A DNA stretch of 33,811 nucleotides from Saprospiraceae bacterium (GTDB taxonomy: Bacteria > Bacteroidota > Bacteroidia > Chitinophagales > Saprospiraceae). A program made the position numbers and the translations under genes. Shown in pieces: positions 16,582 to 23,503 of this stretch; the stretch's first letter is position 1, and every line of letters starts with the position of its first letter. The stretch spans positions 1 to 33,811 of the forward strand of contig JAJCYI010000067.1 in NCBI GenBank assembly GCA_029263015.1, read 5' to 3'. Below the pieces are notes generated by a model. That model worked only from the letters and a program-made list of their open reading frames with translations, was not told where the DNA came from and did not search any database.

Positions 16582-16661
16582 AAATAAATAAAACAGTAGT
16601 TTTTGATAATAAGCTTAAACTACTCAAGAATAGATGTCCTTTAACAATTGGTTTTTGGGAT

Positions 16662-16700
16662 GGCCTCTCCTTCGTAATGACGAGGAGAGGTCACTTTTTT
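16662..16700 (+). terminator. Rho-independent terminator candidate, plus strand
   Basis: Stem CCTCTCCTTCGT / ACGAGGAGAGG with one bulge and an AATG loop, followed by TCACTTTTTT. It is the best intrinsic terminator for the surface-protein/PorP transcription unit, about 300 bases after the PorP stop. Confidence 0.6.
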
Positions 16701-16712
16701 GGCTAAAACAAA

Positions 16713-16745
16713 AGAAGCGCCGCTTTTCTAAAAAGCGACGCTTCT
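16713..16745. terminator. 15-bp hairpin with 3-base loop
   Basis: AGAAGCGCCGCTTTT, loop CTA, AAAAGCGACGCTTCT; one G-T-type mismatch. It shares the 15-3-15 geometry of the neighbouring hairpin. Confidence 0.6.
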
Positions 16746-16759
16746 GTGTTTTCCATAAA

Positions 16760-16792
16760 AAAGGTGACACCTTTTCGAAAGGTGTCACCTTT
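16760..16792. terminator. Second copy of the AAAGGTGACACCTTT hairpin, after the amidase gene
   Basis: Perfect 15-bp arms with loop TCG, ending 4 bases beyond the amidase stop. The arms are identical to those at 16506-16538. It probably acts as the amidase terminator or mRNA-end hairpin. Confidence 0.7.
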
Positions 16793-16796
16793 GGGA

Positions 16797-17756
16797 TCAA
16801 AGTCCGTTTTTTTCGATTTCCATGATAGCAGCAATGTGGGCATCAGCGACTTTCTGCCGGACGGAATCTTTCATCAATTCCAGGACTTCTGCTTTATTAT
16901 TATAAAAACCATTTTCCGTAAGGATAGCAGGCATCACGGTCTTGACCAGCACATATAGGTTTTTGATCTGGGTGGATTTCAGCTTTCGGTCTTTAAAGCC
17001 AGTTTGGTCGAGGATATGTTTCTGAAAAATGGCTGCCATCTTTTTGCCTTTTTTACTGTTCTTCGCAAACCAGGTTTCAGCGCCTTTTATGGAAGAGGAA
17101 ACCCATTTGCCAACAGCCGCAGGCCCTGCATTTGAATGCACCGATACAAATAACTTCGGCAGGTCAGATTCACGTTTGTTGGCCCGGTCCACTCGTTCTT
17201 TAAGGAAGCTGCCCACTTCCAAATAGTCAGGTACTACATCAAAAAACTTGACTCCTTTTTTTGTTAGTTCCTTCTTGATCCTTTCCACAACATCCCGATT
17301 GAATTCGTACTCAAAAAATTGCTTTTCCTGGTCATCTTCTTCCCATTTTGGCGATCTTTTTCCAGCTTGCAATTTACCGTGACCATTATCCAGGCACCAC
17401 AAAAATCGGGGGGTATGAGCTGGCGGTGGAGGCGTGGTAGGTTCGGAAGTGTCCGTGCCCGTGGAGGGCGGGGTAGGGTCTATCGGTGGTTCCGGTTCAG
17501 GAGTTGGATCAGTAGATGGCTCTGTTTCAATGGCGGCTTCTTTATCAGGATCGGCAAATGGACCAGGGTCATTATCAGCCACGGGAATATTGACCTCCAT
17601 AACATTAATGGTCTCTATCGTATCGACTGGGACGTCGGAGCTATCTTCCATTAACCCTGGAACTTTGTCATGGGAAGCGGAAGGCAGGTCTTTCTTTTTG
17701 CCTCCGAACAGAGAGCCAAAAAAGTTTGAAAAAATATCGGAAAGGCGTTTTAACAT
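16797..17756 (-). CDS. N-acetylmuramoyl-L-alanine amidase (Amidase_3)
   Basis: A 319-residue zinc amidase that would cut the bond between N-acetylmuramic acid and the peptide stem of peptidoglycan. The catalytic domain spans about residues 117-315. Visible zinc/catalytic residues are H126 (CLDNGHGK), E151 (FEYEFNRDV), H207 (SVHSNAG) and E281 (ILTENGF). The N-terminal third is unusual: an amphipathic start (LKRLSDIFSNFFGSLFGGKKK) without a hydrophobic signal core, an acidic stretch, then a Pro/Thr/Glu-rich linker (about 78-115). How it reaches the cell wall is unclear. The LDNGHG and GKRSP context resembles phage or injection-system lysins of Bacteroidota. No phage genes lie nearby. It is convergent with PorP/SprF. 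Confidence 0.87.
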   Translation of the reverse strand: MLKRLSDIFSNFFGSLFGGKKKDLPSASHDKVPGLMEDSSDVPVDTIETINVMEVNIPVADNDPGPFADPDKEAAIETEPSTDPTPEPEPPIDPTPPSTGTDTSEPTTPPPPAHTPRFLWCLDNGHGKLQAGKRSPKWEEDDQEKQFFEYEFNRDVVERIKKELTKKGVKFFDVVPDYLEVGSFLKERVDRANKRESDLPKLFVSVHSNAGPAAVGKWVSSSIKGAETWFAKNSKKGKKMAAIFQKHILDQTGFKDRKLKSTQIKNLYVLVKTVMPAILTENGFYNNKAEVLELMKDSVRQKVADAHIAAIMEIEKNGL

Positions 17757-17855
17757 GATTGTTTTTGATTAGGTGTGATGCTCAAAGGTATAAAAGTAAG
17801 GCTCTTTGACAAATCACCATAAATATGTCCGACTACTTAAGTTTTGGAAAACACG

Positions 17856-19058
17856 CTAGATACCTTCCATCGCCTGCGCCAAGTCTCCAATAATATCCTC
17901 AACATGCTCAATGCCGACAGAAAGTCTGATTAACCCATCAGTAATACCATTCCTTAACCTGATTTCTTTGGGAATGTTCAGGTGCGACATGGACGCAGGG
18001 TGCAAGATCAAAGTGTCAACGTCGCCGAGGGTAGGGGCGAGGGTGCAGAATTTGATGGCATTCATAAATCGGATGCCAGCTTTGAGGCCATCTTTCAACT
18101 CAAAACTCAACATGCCTCCAAACGATTTCATCTGCTTGCTGGCAATTCTGTGGTCGGGGTGGGAGGGGAGGCCGCAATAATTGACCCGCCCTACTTTTGG
18201 GTCATTTTCAAGATAGGTTGCGACTGCCATTGCATTTTCACTGTGGCGTTCCATTCGGACGGCGAGTGTTTTCATGCCATTGTGGACTAACCATGCGTCC
18301 CAGGGATTGCAATTTGTACCAGCCAATTTCATCGTTTGCCAAATCCTGCCATTTTTGCCCATTTGATCAATATGAGGGGTCACCAAGGCCCCAGCAATAG
18401 AATTTCCATGACCGTTCAAAAACTTGGTGGTTGAATGGACCACGTAATCAATTCCCATCTTTATGGGTTGTTGCAGATAGGGTGTAGCAAAGGTGTTGTC
18501 AATCGCACTCAACCTTTCATATTTTTTTGCTAATCCGGCCAAGGCCGAAATGTCCACGCAAGCCAATGTTGGGTTTGCGGGTGTTTCAAAATAGACCATT
18601 TTGATGTTTCTGTTTTTTTTCAAATGGTCTTCCACTAGCTCAAGATTTTGGAGGTCGCAAAGTATGGTCGTTATGCCAAATGGCGCCAGTACTTTGACAA
18701 ACAATTCCGTGGTGCCGCCATATAAGTTGCCTTGTGTCAGGATTTTATCACCACTTTTCAACCTCGACATCATCAGGGTGGTAACAGCAGCTTGTCCCGA
18801 ACTGAACATCAAAGCGGCAGCTTCTAGATCGCTTCCAGCAGTTTCGAGCGTTGCTAATTTATCGGCCACGGCCTCTATAGTCGGATTTCCATACCTTCCA
18901 TAGACATGTCCTTCTTTTTTTTGAGAAAAAATATCGATCCCTTCATCAATGGATTCAAATGAAAAAGAGGAAGTAGCATAAAGTGGCAATATATGAGGCG
19001 ATGTGGTGCGCGGATCGGCAACCTCTTTGGCGCAAATTGAATTGATGTGACGGTGCAT
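17856..19058 (-). CDS. Trans-sulfuration family PLP enzyme (cystathionine/methionine gamma-lyase type)
   Basis: A 400-residue Cys/Met-metabolism PLP-dependent enzyme. The Schiff-base lysine is K212 in HSTTKFLNGHGNS, the cofactor aspartate is D187 in AIDNTFATP, the ring-stacking tyrosine is Y113 (NLYGGT) and the phosphate-binding loop is SSGQAA. The YGRYGNPT block near residue 53 contacts the PLP of the neighbouring subunit in this family. The position occupied by the reactive Cys of Pseudomonas-type methionine gamma-lyase (YGCT) is Gly here (YGGT). That argues for cystathionine gamma-lyase/synthase or an O-acyl-homoserine sulfhydrylase over a classical methionine gamma-lyase. Cytoplasmic. It is a single gene with no methionine-pathway neighbours, so substrate assignment stays open. 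Confidence 0.88.
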   Translation of the reverse strand: MHRHINSICAKEVADPRTTSPHILPLYATSSFSFESIDEGIDIFSQKKEGHVYGRYGNPTIEAVADKLATLETAGSDLEAAALMFSSGQAAVTTLMMSRLKSGDKILTQGNLYGGTTELFVKVLAPFGITTILCDLQNLELVEDHLKKNRNIKMVYFETPANPTLACVDISALAGLAKKYERLSAIDNTFATPYLQQPIKMGIDYVVHSTTKFLNGHGNSIAGALVTPHIDQMGKNGRIWQTMKLAGTNCNPWDAWLVHNGMKTLAVRMERHSENAMAVATYLENDPKVGRVNYCGLPSHPDHRIASKQMKSFGGMLSFELKDGLKAGIRFMNAIKFCTLAPTLGDVDTLILHPASMSHLNIPKEIRLRNGITDGLIRLSVGIEHVEDIIGDLAQAMEGI

Positions 19059-19297
19059 GATTTAAATTTTATAGCAACAAAGAAATGGTTTCGTTTCTTT
19101 ATTCCCATCATGGTTTTCACAAAAAGAACCTGATTGGTGGTATGTGAGCTTAAAACTTGTTTATTTTGCAGGCTTGTAATTAGAAATTGTCTAATCAGTT
19201 GATTGTCAATTACTATCTAATTCTTGAACTCCAATTTCAATACTCGACCACTTTATATGGTACAGTATAAATTCACAACAACATTTACTGATTAGCA

Positions 19298-20359
19298 ATG
19301 CGCGGAAAGACTGGACGATCCAAAAATGATGATGAAATCCTGCAAAGCCACATATTTATTGCAGACCCGAAACAAGGTGCGATGCGGCTGGACAAATTTC
19401 TCACCGATCGGGTTTTTAAGGTAACCCGCAGCAGGGTGCAGAATGCTATCAAAGCTGGATTGGTGTTTGTAAATGGAGATGACCTTGTGAAATCCAATTA
19501 CAAAGTACGGCCAGGTGATAAGATCGAATTTATGATCCCAAAGCCTTATGATGAGGCCATCACCGTTCAGCCCGATAAAATCCCTTTAGATATAAAATAC
19601 GAAGATGACCATTTGTTGGTGGTGTACAAACCAGCAGGAATGGTTGTTCACCCTGGTATAGGGAATTACCGGCGCACGCTCGTCAATGCGTTGGTTTATT
19701 ATTTTCAAGATTTGCCAGTCATGGCGGGAAACCCTGAAAACAGGCCAGGCCTGGTCCACCGGATTGATAAGAATACGTCTGGCCTTTTGGTTGTGGCCAA
19801 AACCGACGAGGCAATTTTCAAACTGGCCAAACAATTTCAGGACCATACCATTCATCGGCGCTACCAAGCAATCGTGTGGAGCGAACCTGAAGAAGATGAA
19901 GGGACTATTGAAAATTGGATTGGTCGCCATCCCCGATACAGGACAAAAATGGCAGTGCTGGAAGACGAAAACCATGCAAAGTGGTCGGTCACACATTACA
20001 AGGTGCTGGAGCGGTTGTATTATGTCAGCCTTATTGAATGCAATTTGGAAACTGGCCGGACCCATCAGATTAGGGTACACATGTCGAACGCTGGCCACCC
20101 ACTGTTTAACGATACTAAATATGGAGGTGACCGTATCAAGAAAGGAACTGTTTTCAGTAAATACAAGCAGTTTGTTGAGAATTGTTTTAAGATTATCCCC
20201 CATCATGCCCTTCATGCCAAAGAGCTTGGTTTTGTACATCCAGCTACAGGGGAAAACATGTTGTTTACCAGTGAACTACCATCTACCATGGCCGATTGTT
20301 TGGACCGGTGGCGCTCATATGTGACAGATCGTAAATCAAAATTAACTTTGGAGAGTTGA
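19298..20359 (+). CDS. RluA/RluD-family RNA pseudouridine synthase
   Basis: A 353-residue enzyme that converts uridine to pseudouridine in RNA, most like the RluD branch acting on 23S rRNA. An N-terminal S4 RNA-binding domain (about residues 28-85: MRLDKFLTDRV, SRVQNAIKAGLVFVNG) is followed by the synthase domain. That domain carries the family motif HRIDKNTSGLLVVAK, with catalytic D157, and the later ETGRTHQIRVHMSNAGHPLF block. The length suits RluD. The nearest upstream gene is divergent, with a 239-base spacer. A 7-base tandem array begins four bases after the stop. The exact target uridines cannot be read from sequence. Confidence 0.93.
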   Translation: MRGKTGRSKNDDEILQSHIFIADPKQGAMRLDKFLTDRVFKVTRSRVQNAIKAGLVFVNGDDLVKSNYKVRPGDKIEFMIPKPYDEAITVQPDKIPLDIKYEDDHLLVVYKPAGMVVHPGIGNYRRTLVNALVYYFQDLPVMAGNPENRPGLVHRIDKNTSGLLVVAKTDEAIFKLAKQFQDHTIHRRYQAIVWSEPEEDEGTIENWIGRHPRYRTKMAVLEDENHAKWSVTHYKVLERLYYVSLIECNLETGRTHQIRVHMSNAGHPLFNDTKYGGDRIKKGTVFSKYKQFVENCFKIIPHHALHAKELGFVHPATGENMLFTSELPSTMADCLDRWRSYVTDRKSKLTLES

Positions 20360-20363
20360 ACTT

Positions 20364-20454
20364 ATTGAATGGAGAATGGAGAATGGAGAATGGAGAATGG
20401 AGAATGGAGAATGGAGAATTGAGAATTGAGAATTGAGAATGGAAAATTGAAAGT
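20364..20454. repeat. Heptamer tandem array (GGAGAAT/TGAGAAT)
   Basis: Thirteen 7-base units in phase: ATTGAAT, GGAGAAT x7, TGAGAAT x3, GGAAAAT, TGAAAGT. It begins 4 bases after the pseudouridine-synthase stop. The unit resembles the complement of the CACCATT array at 1281-1350. Confidence 0.95.
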
Positions 20455-20551
20455 TAGCACATGATGGATTTTATAAGTTTCTGATAATGTATTGATTATA
20501 ACCATAGAACAGAAGTGCTCAATAAAAAACCAATTTCCTTCGCTTTAAATT

Positions 20552-20630
20552 TTTGAACCACAAAAGGCACAATAGAGAAACAAAAGGAAAGGAATCTTTT
20601 GTGGCTCTTATGTGCCTTTTGTGGTTCAAA
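20552..20630. repeat. Inverted repeat with perfect 20-bp arms
   Basis: TTTGAACCACAAAAGGCACA (20552-20571) is the exact reverse complement of 20611-20630, with a 39-base spacer that itself repeats CTTTTGTGG. It sits about 70 bases upstream of the acyl-CoA reductase start, so it belongs to the leader or to a promoter-side element. Confidence 0.8.
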
Positions 20631-20701
20631 TAAAGAAGGAGAATAATTTCTATCAATACCCTTTAATCTTTAACGCTCCATTCTTGCCTTTGACTACGCT
20701 T

Positions 20702-21718
20702 ATGATATTAAAACAAAGAATAGCAGTGCTTTCCAAACTTGGCGAGCATTTGTTGGGGAAGGATGAGTACCTGGAGGCGGTCATGCACCGTACGCATTAC
20801 AACAACCCTTGGTTTACGATTGAAAACCAGCAGCGGGCAATCAAGTCCATTGCATCTTCATTTCTGCAAAAGGACAAGCTGAAAGAATGGGTGAATGGGT
20901 ATGACCTGAAAGAACCCAATACCCCCATAACAATAGGCTTGGTCATGGCGGGCAACATTCCGTTGGTGGGGTTTCACGACTTGCTTTGTGTGTTTGTCAG
21001 TGGTCATAAATCAAAAATAAAACTGTCAGACAAAGACAAGTTCTTGTTGCCTTACCTGTTAAAACTACTCGCAAAATTTGACACGGAGACAGAGGATTAT
21101 TTTGAAATCGTGGAAGTAATGAAGGATTTTGAAGCGGTGATCGCCACTGGTAGCAACAACGCCGCGCGCTATTTTGAATCTTATTTTGGGAAAGTTCCAA
21201 ATATTATCCGCAAGAATAGAAATGCCGTGGCGGTGCTCGATGGTACTGAAAGTCAGGATGAACTATTGGCATTGGGAAAAGATGTGTTCCGGTATTTTGG
21301 TTTGGGTTGCCGGAATGTTTCAAAGTTGTATTTGCCGGAAGGTTATGATTTTCAGCTTCTATTGGAAAAACTGCACGAATACAAGGAAATCATCTTGCAC
21401 CATAAATACAAAAACAATTTTGACTATAATATGGCTTTGCTGATGATGAACAACACCATGTTTTGGAACAACGGCTGCATTATTTTAACTGAAAATAAAT
21501 CTATTGCTTCCAGGATTGCGCTAGTTCATTATGAGTATTATTCCGATAAAGAGGCGCTCGAAAAAGAACTCTACACTAGGCGCGACCAAATTCAATGCGT
21601 GGTATCAAAAGGTTCATTTAAAAATCAGCAGACCGTTCCTTTTGGAAAAGCACAGGAGCCGCAATTGGATGATTATGCAGATGGGGTGGATACCTTGGCC
21701 TTTCTAACCCAGACCTGA
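20702..21718 (+). CDS. LuxC-type acyl-CoA reductase family protein
   Basis: A 338-residue protein of the acyl-CoA reductase (LuxC, PF05893-like) family, which reduces an acyl-CoA or acyl thioester to an aldehyde with NADPH. The likely acylated cysteine is C203 in FGLGCRNVSKLYLP. The cofactor-binding side is visible in GLVMAGNIPLVGFHD and IATGSNNAARYF. In Bacteroidota this family occurs outside luminescence, and no luxD/luxE neighbours are seen, so light production is not implied. I start at ATG 20702 (MILKQRIAVL), where similarity to the family begins; a GTG at 20612 lies in an inverted repeat. The last two codons and the stop fall inside an 84-bp perfect palindrome. It is convergent with the ZIP transporter. 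Confidence 0.85.
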   Translation: MILKQRIAVLSKLGEHLLGKDEYLEAVMHRTHYNNPWFTIENQQRAIKSIASSFLQKDKLKEWVNGYDLKEPNTPITIGLVMAGNIPLVGFHDLLCVFVSGHKSKIKLSDKDKFLLPYLLKLLAKFDTETEDYFEIVEVMKDFEAVIATGSNNAARYFESYFGKVPNIIRKNRNAVAVLDGTESQDELLALGKDVFRYFGLGCRNVSKLYLPEGYDFQLLLEKLHEYKEIILHHKYKNNFDYNMALLMMNNTMFWNNGCIILTENKSIASRIALVHYEYYSDKEALEKELYTRRDQIQCVVSKGSFKNQQTVPFGKAQEPQLDDYADGVDTLAFLTQT

Positions 21719-21794
21719 CAGGTGTATTTTTTCATATATGTTGGAGGGCAAATTTGCCCTCCAACATATATGAAAAAATACACCTGTCAGGTCT
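21711..21794. terminator. 84-bp perfect palindrome between convergent genes
   Basis: Left arm 21711-21752 is the exact reverse complement of right arm 21753-21794, 42 bases each with no spacer (centre GGGCAAATTTGCCC). It contains T- and A-runs within the arms. It starts in the penultimate sense codon of the acyl-CoA reductase gene and ends 4 bases from the ZIP stop, so it probably terminates both transcripts. Confidence 0.9.
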
Positions 21795-21798
21795 TCCC

Positions 21799-22533
21799 TC
21801 AAATGATCGTCAGTATCGAAAGTGCAATCCCTAATGCGATGGCAATCAGCTTTTTACGAGGGATGTGGTGATGGCCGGGACTATCCGTTTCAAAGATGAT
21901 GACGGTGGAGATATGGAGCAAAGAACCTACCGCAAATGCAAGGATGCCCGTTTGAATATGCGACGGGATCGCTGTCATTTCAGAAACGGCAGCTCCAATC
22001 GGCGACATGGCCGCAAAGATGGTCAAGCATATCCAGATCACCCTTTTTTTTATTTCCGAAACTTTTAGCAAAATGACGAGCGCAAAGGCCGCCGGGATGT
22101 GGTGCAGGATGATACCGTATAAAAGATGATTGTGTGTAGCGTCGTGGCCGTGTAGTTTAACATGGAATTCACCGTAATAACTGAGCGGAATGCCTTCCAT
22201 AAATGCATGAATTCCAAGTCCGAACATGACTGAAATAACAAAACCAGTGGAATATTTATGAGGAGCATGGATATGTCCATGTTCAACGCCAACCGATAAT
22301 TGTTCGAGCATCAACTGGATGAAAAAACCTGCGATGACCCAAAGGCCAACAGTGTGGCTTCCTGACTCAAATACCCATGGCATCAGGTGCAGGAAGGTGA
22401 TGCCAAGAATATATGCTCCGCTGAAAGACAGGATGATCTGCAACAATCCCTTTTTTTCTTTTTGAAATAGGAAAGCCAAACTTCCACCTAACAATACGGA
22501 TGTGAAAAGCAAGATATAGTGCCAAATGGGCAT
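21799..22533 (-). CDS. ZIP-family metal transporter
   Basis: A 244-residue inner-membrane protein with about eight hydrophobic helices, of the ZIP (Zrt/Irt-like) family that moves zinc or other divalent metals into the cytoplasm. The two metal-site helices are clear: TM4 with LGIHAFMEGIPLS (His and Glu in HxxxE) and TM5 with ILHHIPAAFAL (HHxPAA). A His-rich loop (VEHGHIHAPH) and a second His cluster (KLHGHDATHNH) lie between helices, and another (GHHHIPRKK) near the end; such loops bind metal in this family. It begins at the first ATG (22533). No metal regulator gene lies next to it. It is convergent with the acyl-CoA reductase. Confidence 0.88.
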   Translation of the reverse strand: MPIWHYILLFTSVLLGGSLAFLFQKEKKGLLQIILSFSGAYILGITFLHLMPWVFESGSHTVGLWVIAGFFIQLMLEQLSVGVEHGHIHAPHKYSTGFVISVMFGLGIHAFMEGIPLSYYGEFHVKLHGHDATHNHLLYGIILHHIPAAFALVILLKVSEIKKRVIWICLTIFAAMSPIGAAVSEMTAIPSHIQTGILAFAVGSLLHISTVIIFETDSPGHHHIPRKKLIAIALGIALSILTII

Positions 22534-22877
22534 AGGTCTGTTTTATTTGGCGGCAAAGGTATTTGATATTTGGGAACCGAGTGGCGTTCTTTTATTGATA
22601 GTTTAGGATTGAGGTGAGGCAGCCTGCCAGTAGCTGATAAAATGAAAGGTGCTGCGAACTATGCACAGGAAGCAGTCCTGCGCCAGTGGAAGACTATATT
22701 AACCATAAGATTGGTTCAATTTGAAACATAATTTTATTGATATTTTCTTTTTCTTGGTGAAAGGTAACGTTTGGCTATACGCCGTGACAGCAAATTCTGC
22801 CGGTGCGTGGACTCGCAGCGAATTTGCAGCGGGAGTGCAACGCTGGCATGGACGAGTAGCTTTTGTTATGGGCAGGA
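22534..22877. other. 344-base intergenic stretch containing an attC-like element
   Basis: No gene seen. Its right part (22765-22874) is an imperfect palindrome described separately. The left part (22534-22760) shows nothing I recognise. Confidence 0.5.
22765..22874 (-). repeat. attC-like imperfect palindrome, downstream of the small secreted protein
   Basis: Read on the minus strand it begins TGCCCATAAC-AAAA-GCTA and ends TAGC-CAAAC-GTTA, with outer AAC/GTT and GCTA/TAGC pairs and short spacers, plus an inner GCAAATTC/GAATTTGC pair. This resembles the R-L-L-R layout of integron attC sites. It shares GGCTATRCGCCG with the element at 23426-23503. Confidence 0.4.
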
Positions 22878-23369
22878 TTATCCATCTTTGAATTTAAAGT
22901 TAACGTTTCTAAACTTTAAAATTTTACTATTTTCAACAGTTAAATAAATAATCCCTTGGCAATCCTTAATTTGATTTCTCTGTATCCCTGGCAAGAAGTT
23001 TTTGATGTTTTTAAACCTGTTTACAATTAATTCTTTTTGTGACTTAGAAAGTTCAATATCTTTAGCTCCTATTTTTTTTACACATATTTGTTGGTTAAGC
23101 AAAAACAAAAGTTTAAGCTTAATTATACCTGATTGCTGAGTCTGAAAATTTAAATCTTTTGCAAGATTCTCAACAAACAATCTGAATTCTTCTTCAGAAT
23201 AAGTATCAAGTTTTGGGTCAATCTCAACTTTCTTGTAAACACTACCAGAAGATTCTGAAACCTGACAAGTTTCATTTTCCTCCCATTGAAATTCATTATC
23301 TAAGATTGACTGGCTTATTAATTCGCCAAATAATAATAGAAAGGTCAAGCACAAAATAAAATTCTTCAC
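22878..23369 (-). CDS. Small secreted protein, TonB-C-like fold possible
   Basis: A 163-residue protein that I do not recognise by name. It starts with GTG and a clear signal peptide (KNFILCLTFLLLFGELISQS), so it is exported to the periplasm or beyond. The mature part has an acidic segment (YSEEEFRLFVENLAKDL), then an alternating beta pattern (GIIKLKLLFLLNQQICVKKIG), a helix and a final strand pair (GIIYLTVENSKILKF). That pattern is reminiscent of the TonB C-terminal fold common in small Bacteroidota proteins, but the match is only by pattern. It lies alone between two attC-like palindromes, oriented as a cassette gene would be, and is more AT-rich than its neighbours. Confidence 0.65.
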   Translation of the reverse strand: MKNFILCLTFLLLFGELISQSILDNEFQWEENETCQVSESSGSVYKKVEIDPKLDTYSEEEFRLFVENLAKDLNFQTQQSGIIKLKLLFLLNQQICVKKIGAKDIELSKSQKELIVNRFKNIKNFLPGIQRNQIKDCQGIIYLTVENSKILKFRNVNFKFKDG

Positions 23370-23425
23370 AAGCTTTTATTCTTTCAGATGCCAGATTTGA
23401 GTAAAGTGGTGTTTTTTTTACTTCT

Positions 23426-23503
23426 TGCCCATAACGGTTTGCATGGCTGCAGGTGCGGCGCATAGCCACACTTGACAGCCATGCTTTGTTCGAGGCAGCG
23501 TTA
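23426..23503 (-). repeat. attC-like imperfect palindrome, downstream of RhuM
   Basis: On the minus strand it starts with the RhuM stop codon (TAACGC) and ends CGTTATGGGCA. An inner perfect pair GCATGGCTG/CAGCCATGC and outer AAC/GTT ends give a foldback. The closing GTTATGGGCA is the exact reverse complement of the opening TGCCCATAAC of the next element, as expected for the two ends of one integron cassette. Confidence 0.4.

Larger units (their letters stand above)
16357..16796. other. 440-base convergent intergenic region packed with hairpins
   Basis: No gene seen between the convergent PorP/SprF and amidase genes. It contains a heptamer array (16362-16396), a long nested inverted repeat (16452-16581), a terminator-like hairpin with a T-run (16662-16700) and two 15-bp hairpins with 3-base loops (16713-16745, 16760-16792). 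Confidence 0.8.
20360..20701 (+). other. 342-base intergenic stretch with two repeats
   Basis: No gene seen. It holds the heptamer array at 20364-20454 and an inverted repeat at 20552-20630. The downstream reading frame is open from a GTG inside the right arm of that repeat, but that extension does not look coding. Confidence 0.6.

Noticed and set aside
17434-17772. 112-codon plus-strand frame rich in Gly/Ser/Val opposite the amidase
   Set aside because: It mirrors the Pro/Thr/Glu-rich linker of the amidase on the other strand; the repetitive composition is a by-product, and the amidase has all its catalytic motifs.
19586-20239. Long frames on both strands within the pseudouridine synthase gene
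   Set aside because: They overlap a gene with clear S4 and HRIDKNTSG motifs and show no family pattern themselves.
20364-20454. CRISPR array
   Set aside because: Units are 7 bases with no spacers and no cas genes nearby; it is a simple tandem repeat.
20612-20701. 30-codon upstream extension of the acyl-CoA reductase from GTG
   Set aside because: The start lies inside an inverted-repeat arm and the extra residues do not match the family.
20702-21718. Bioluminescence (lux) function for the LuxC-like gene
   Set aside because: No luxAB, luxD or luxE neighbours; LuxC-like reductases occur widely in Bacteroidota without luminescence.
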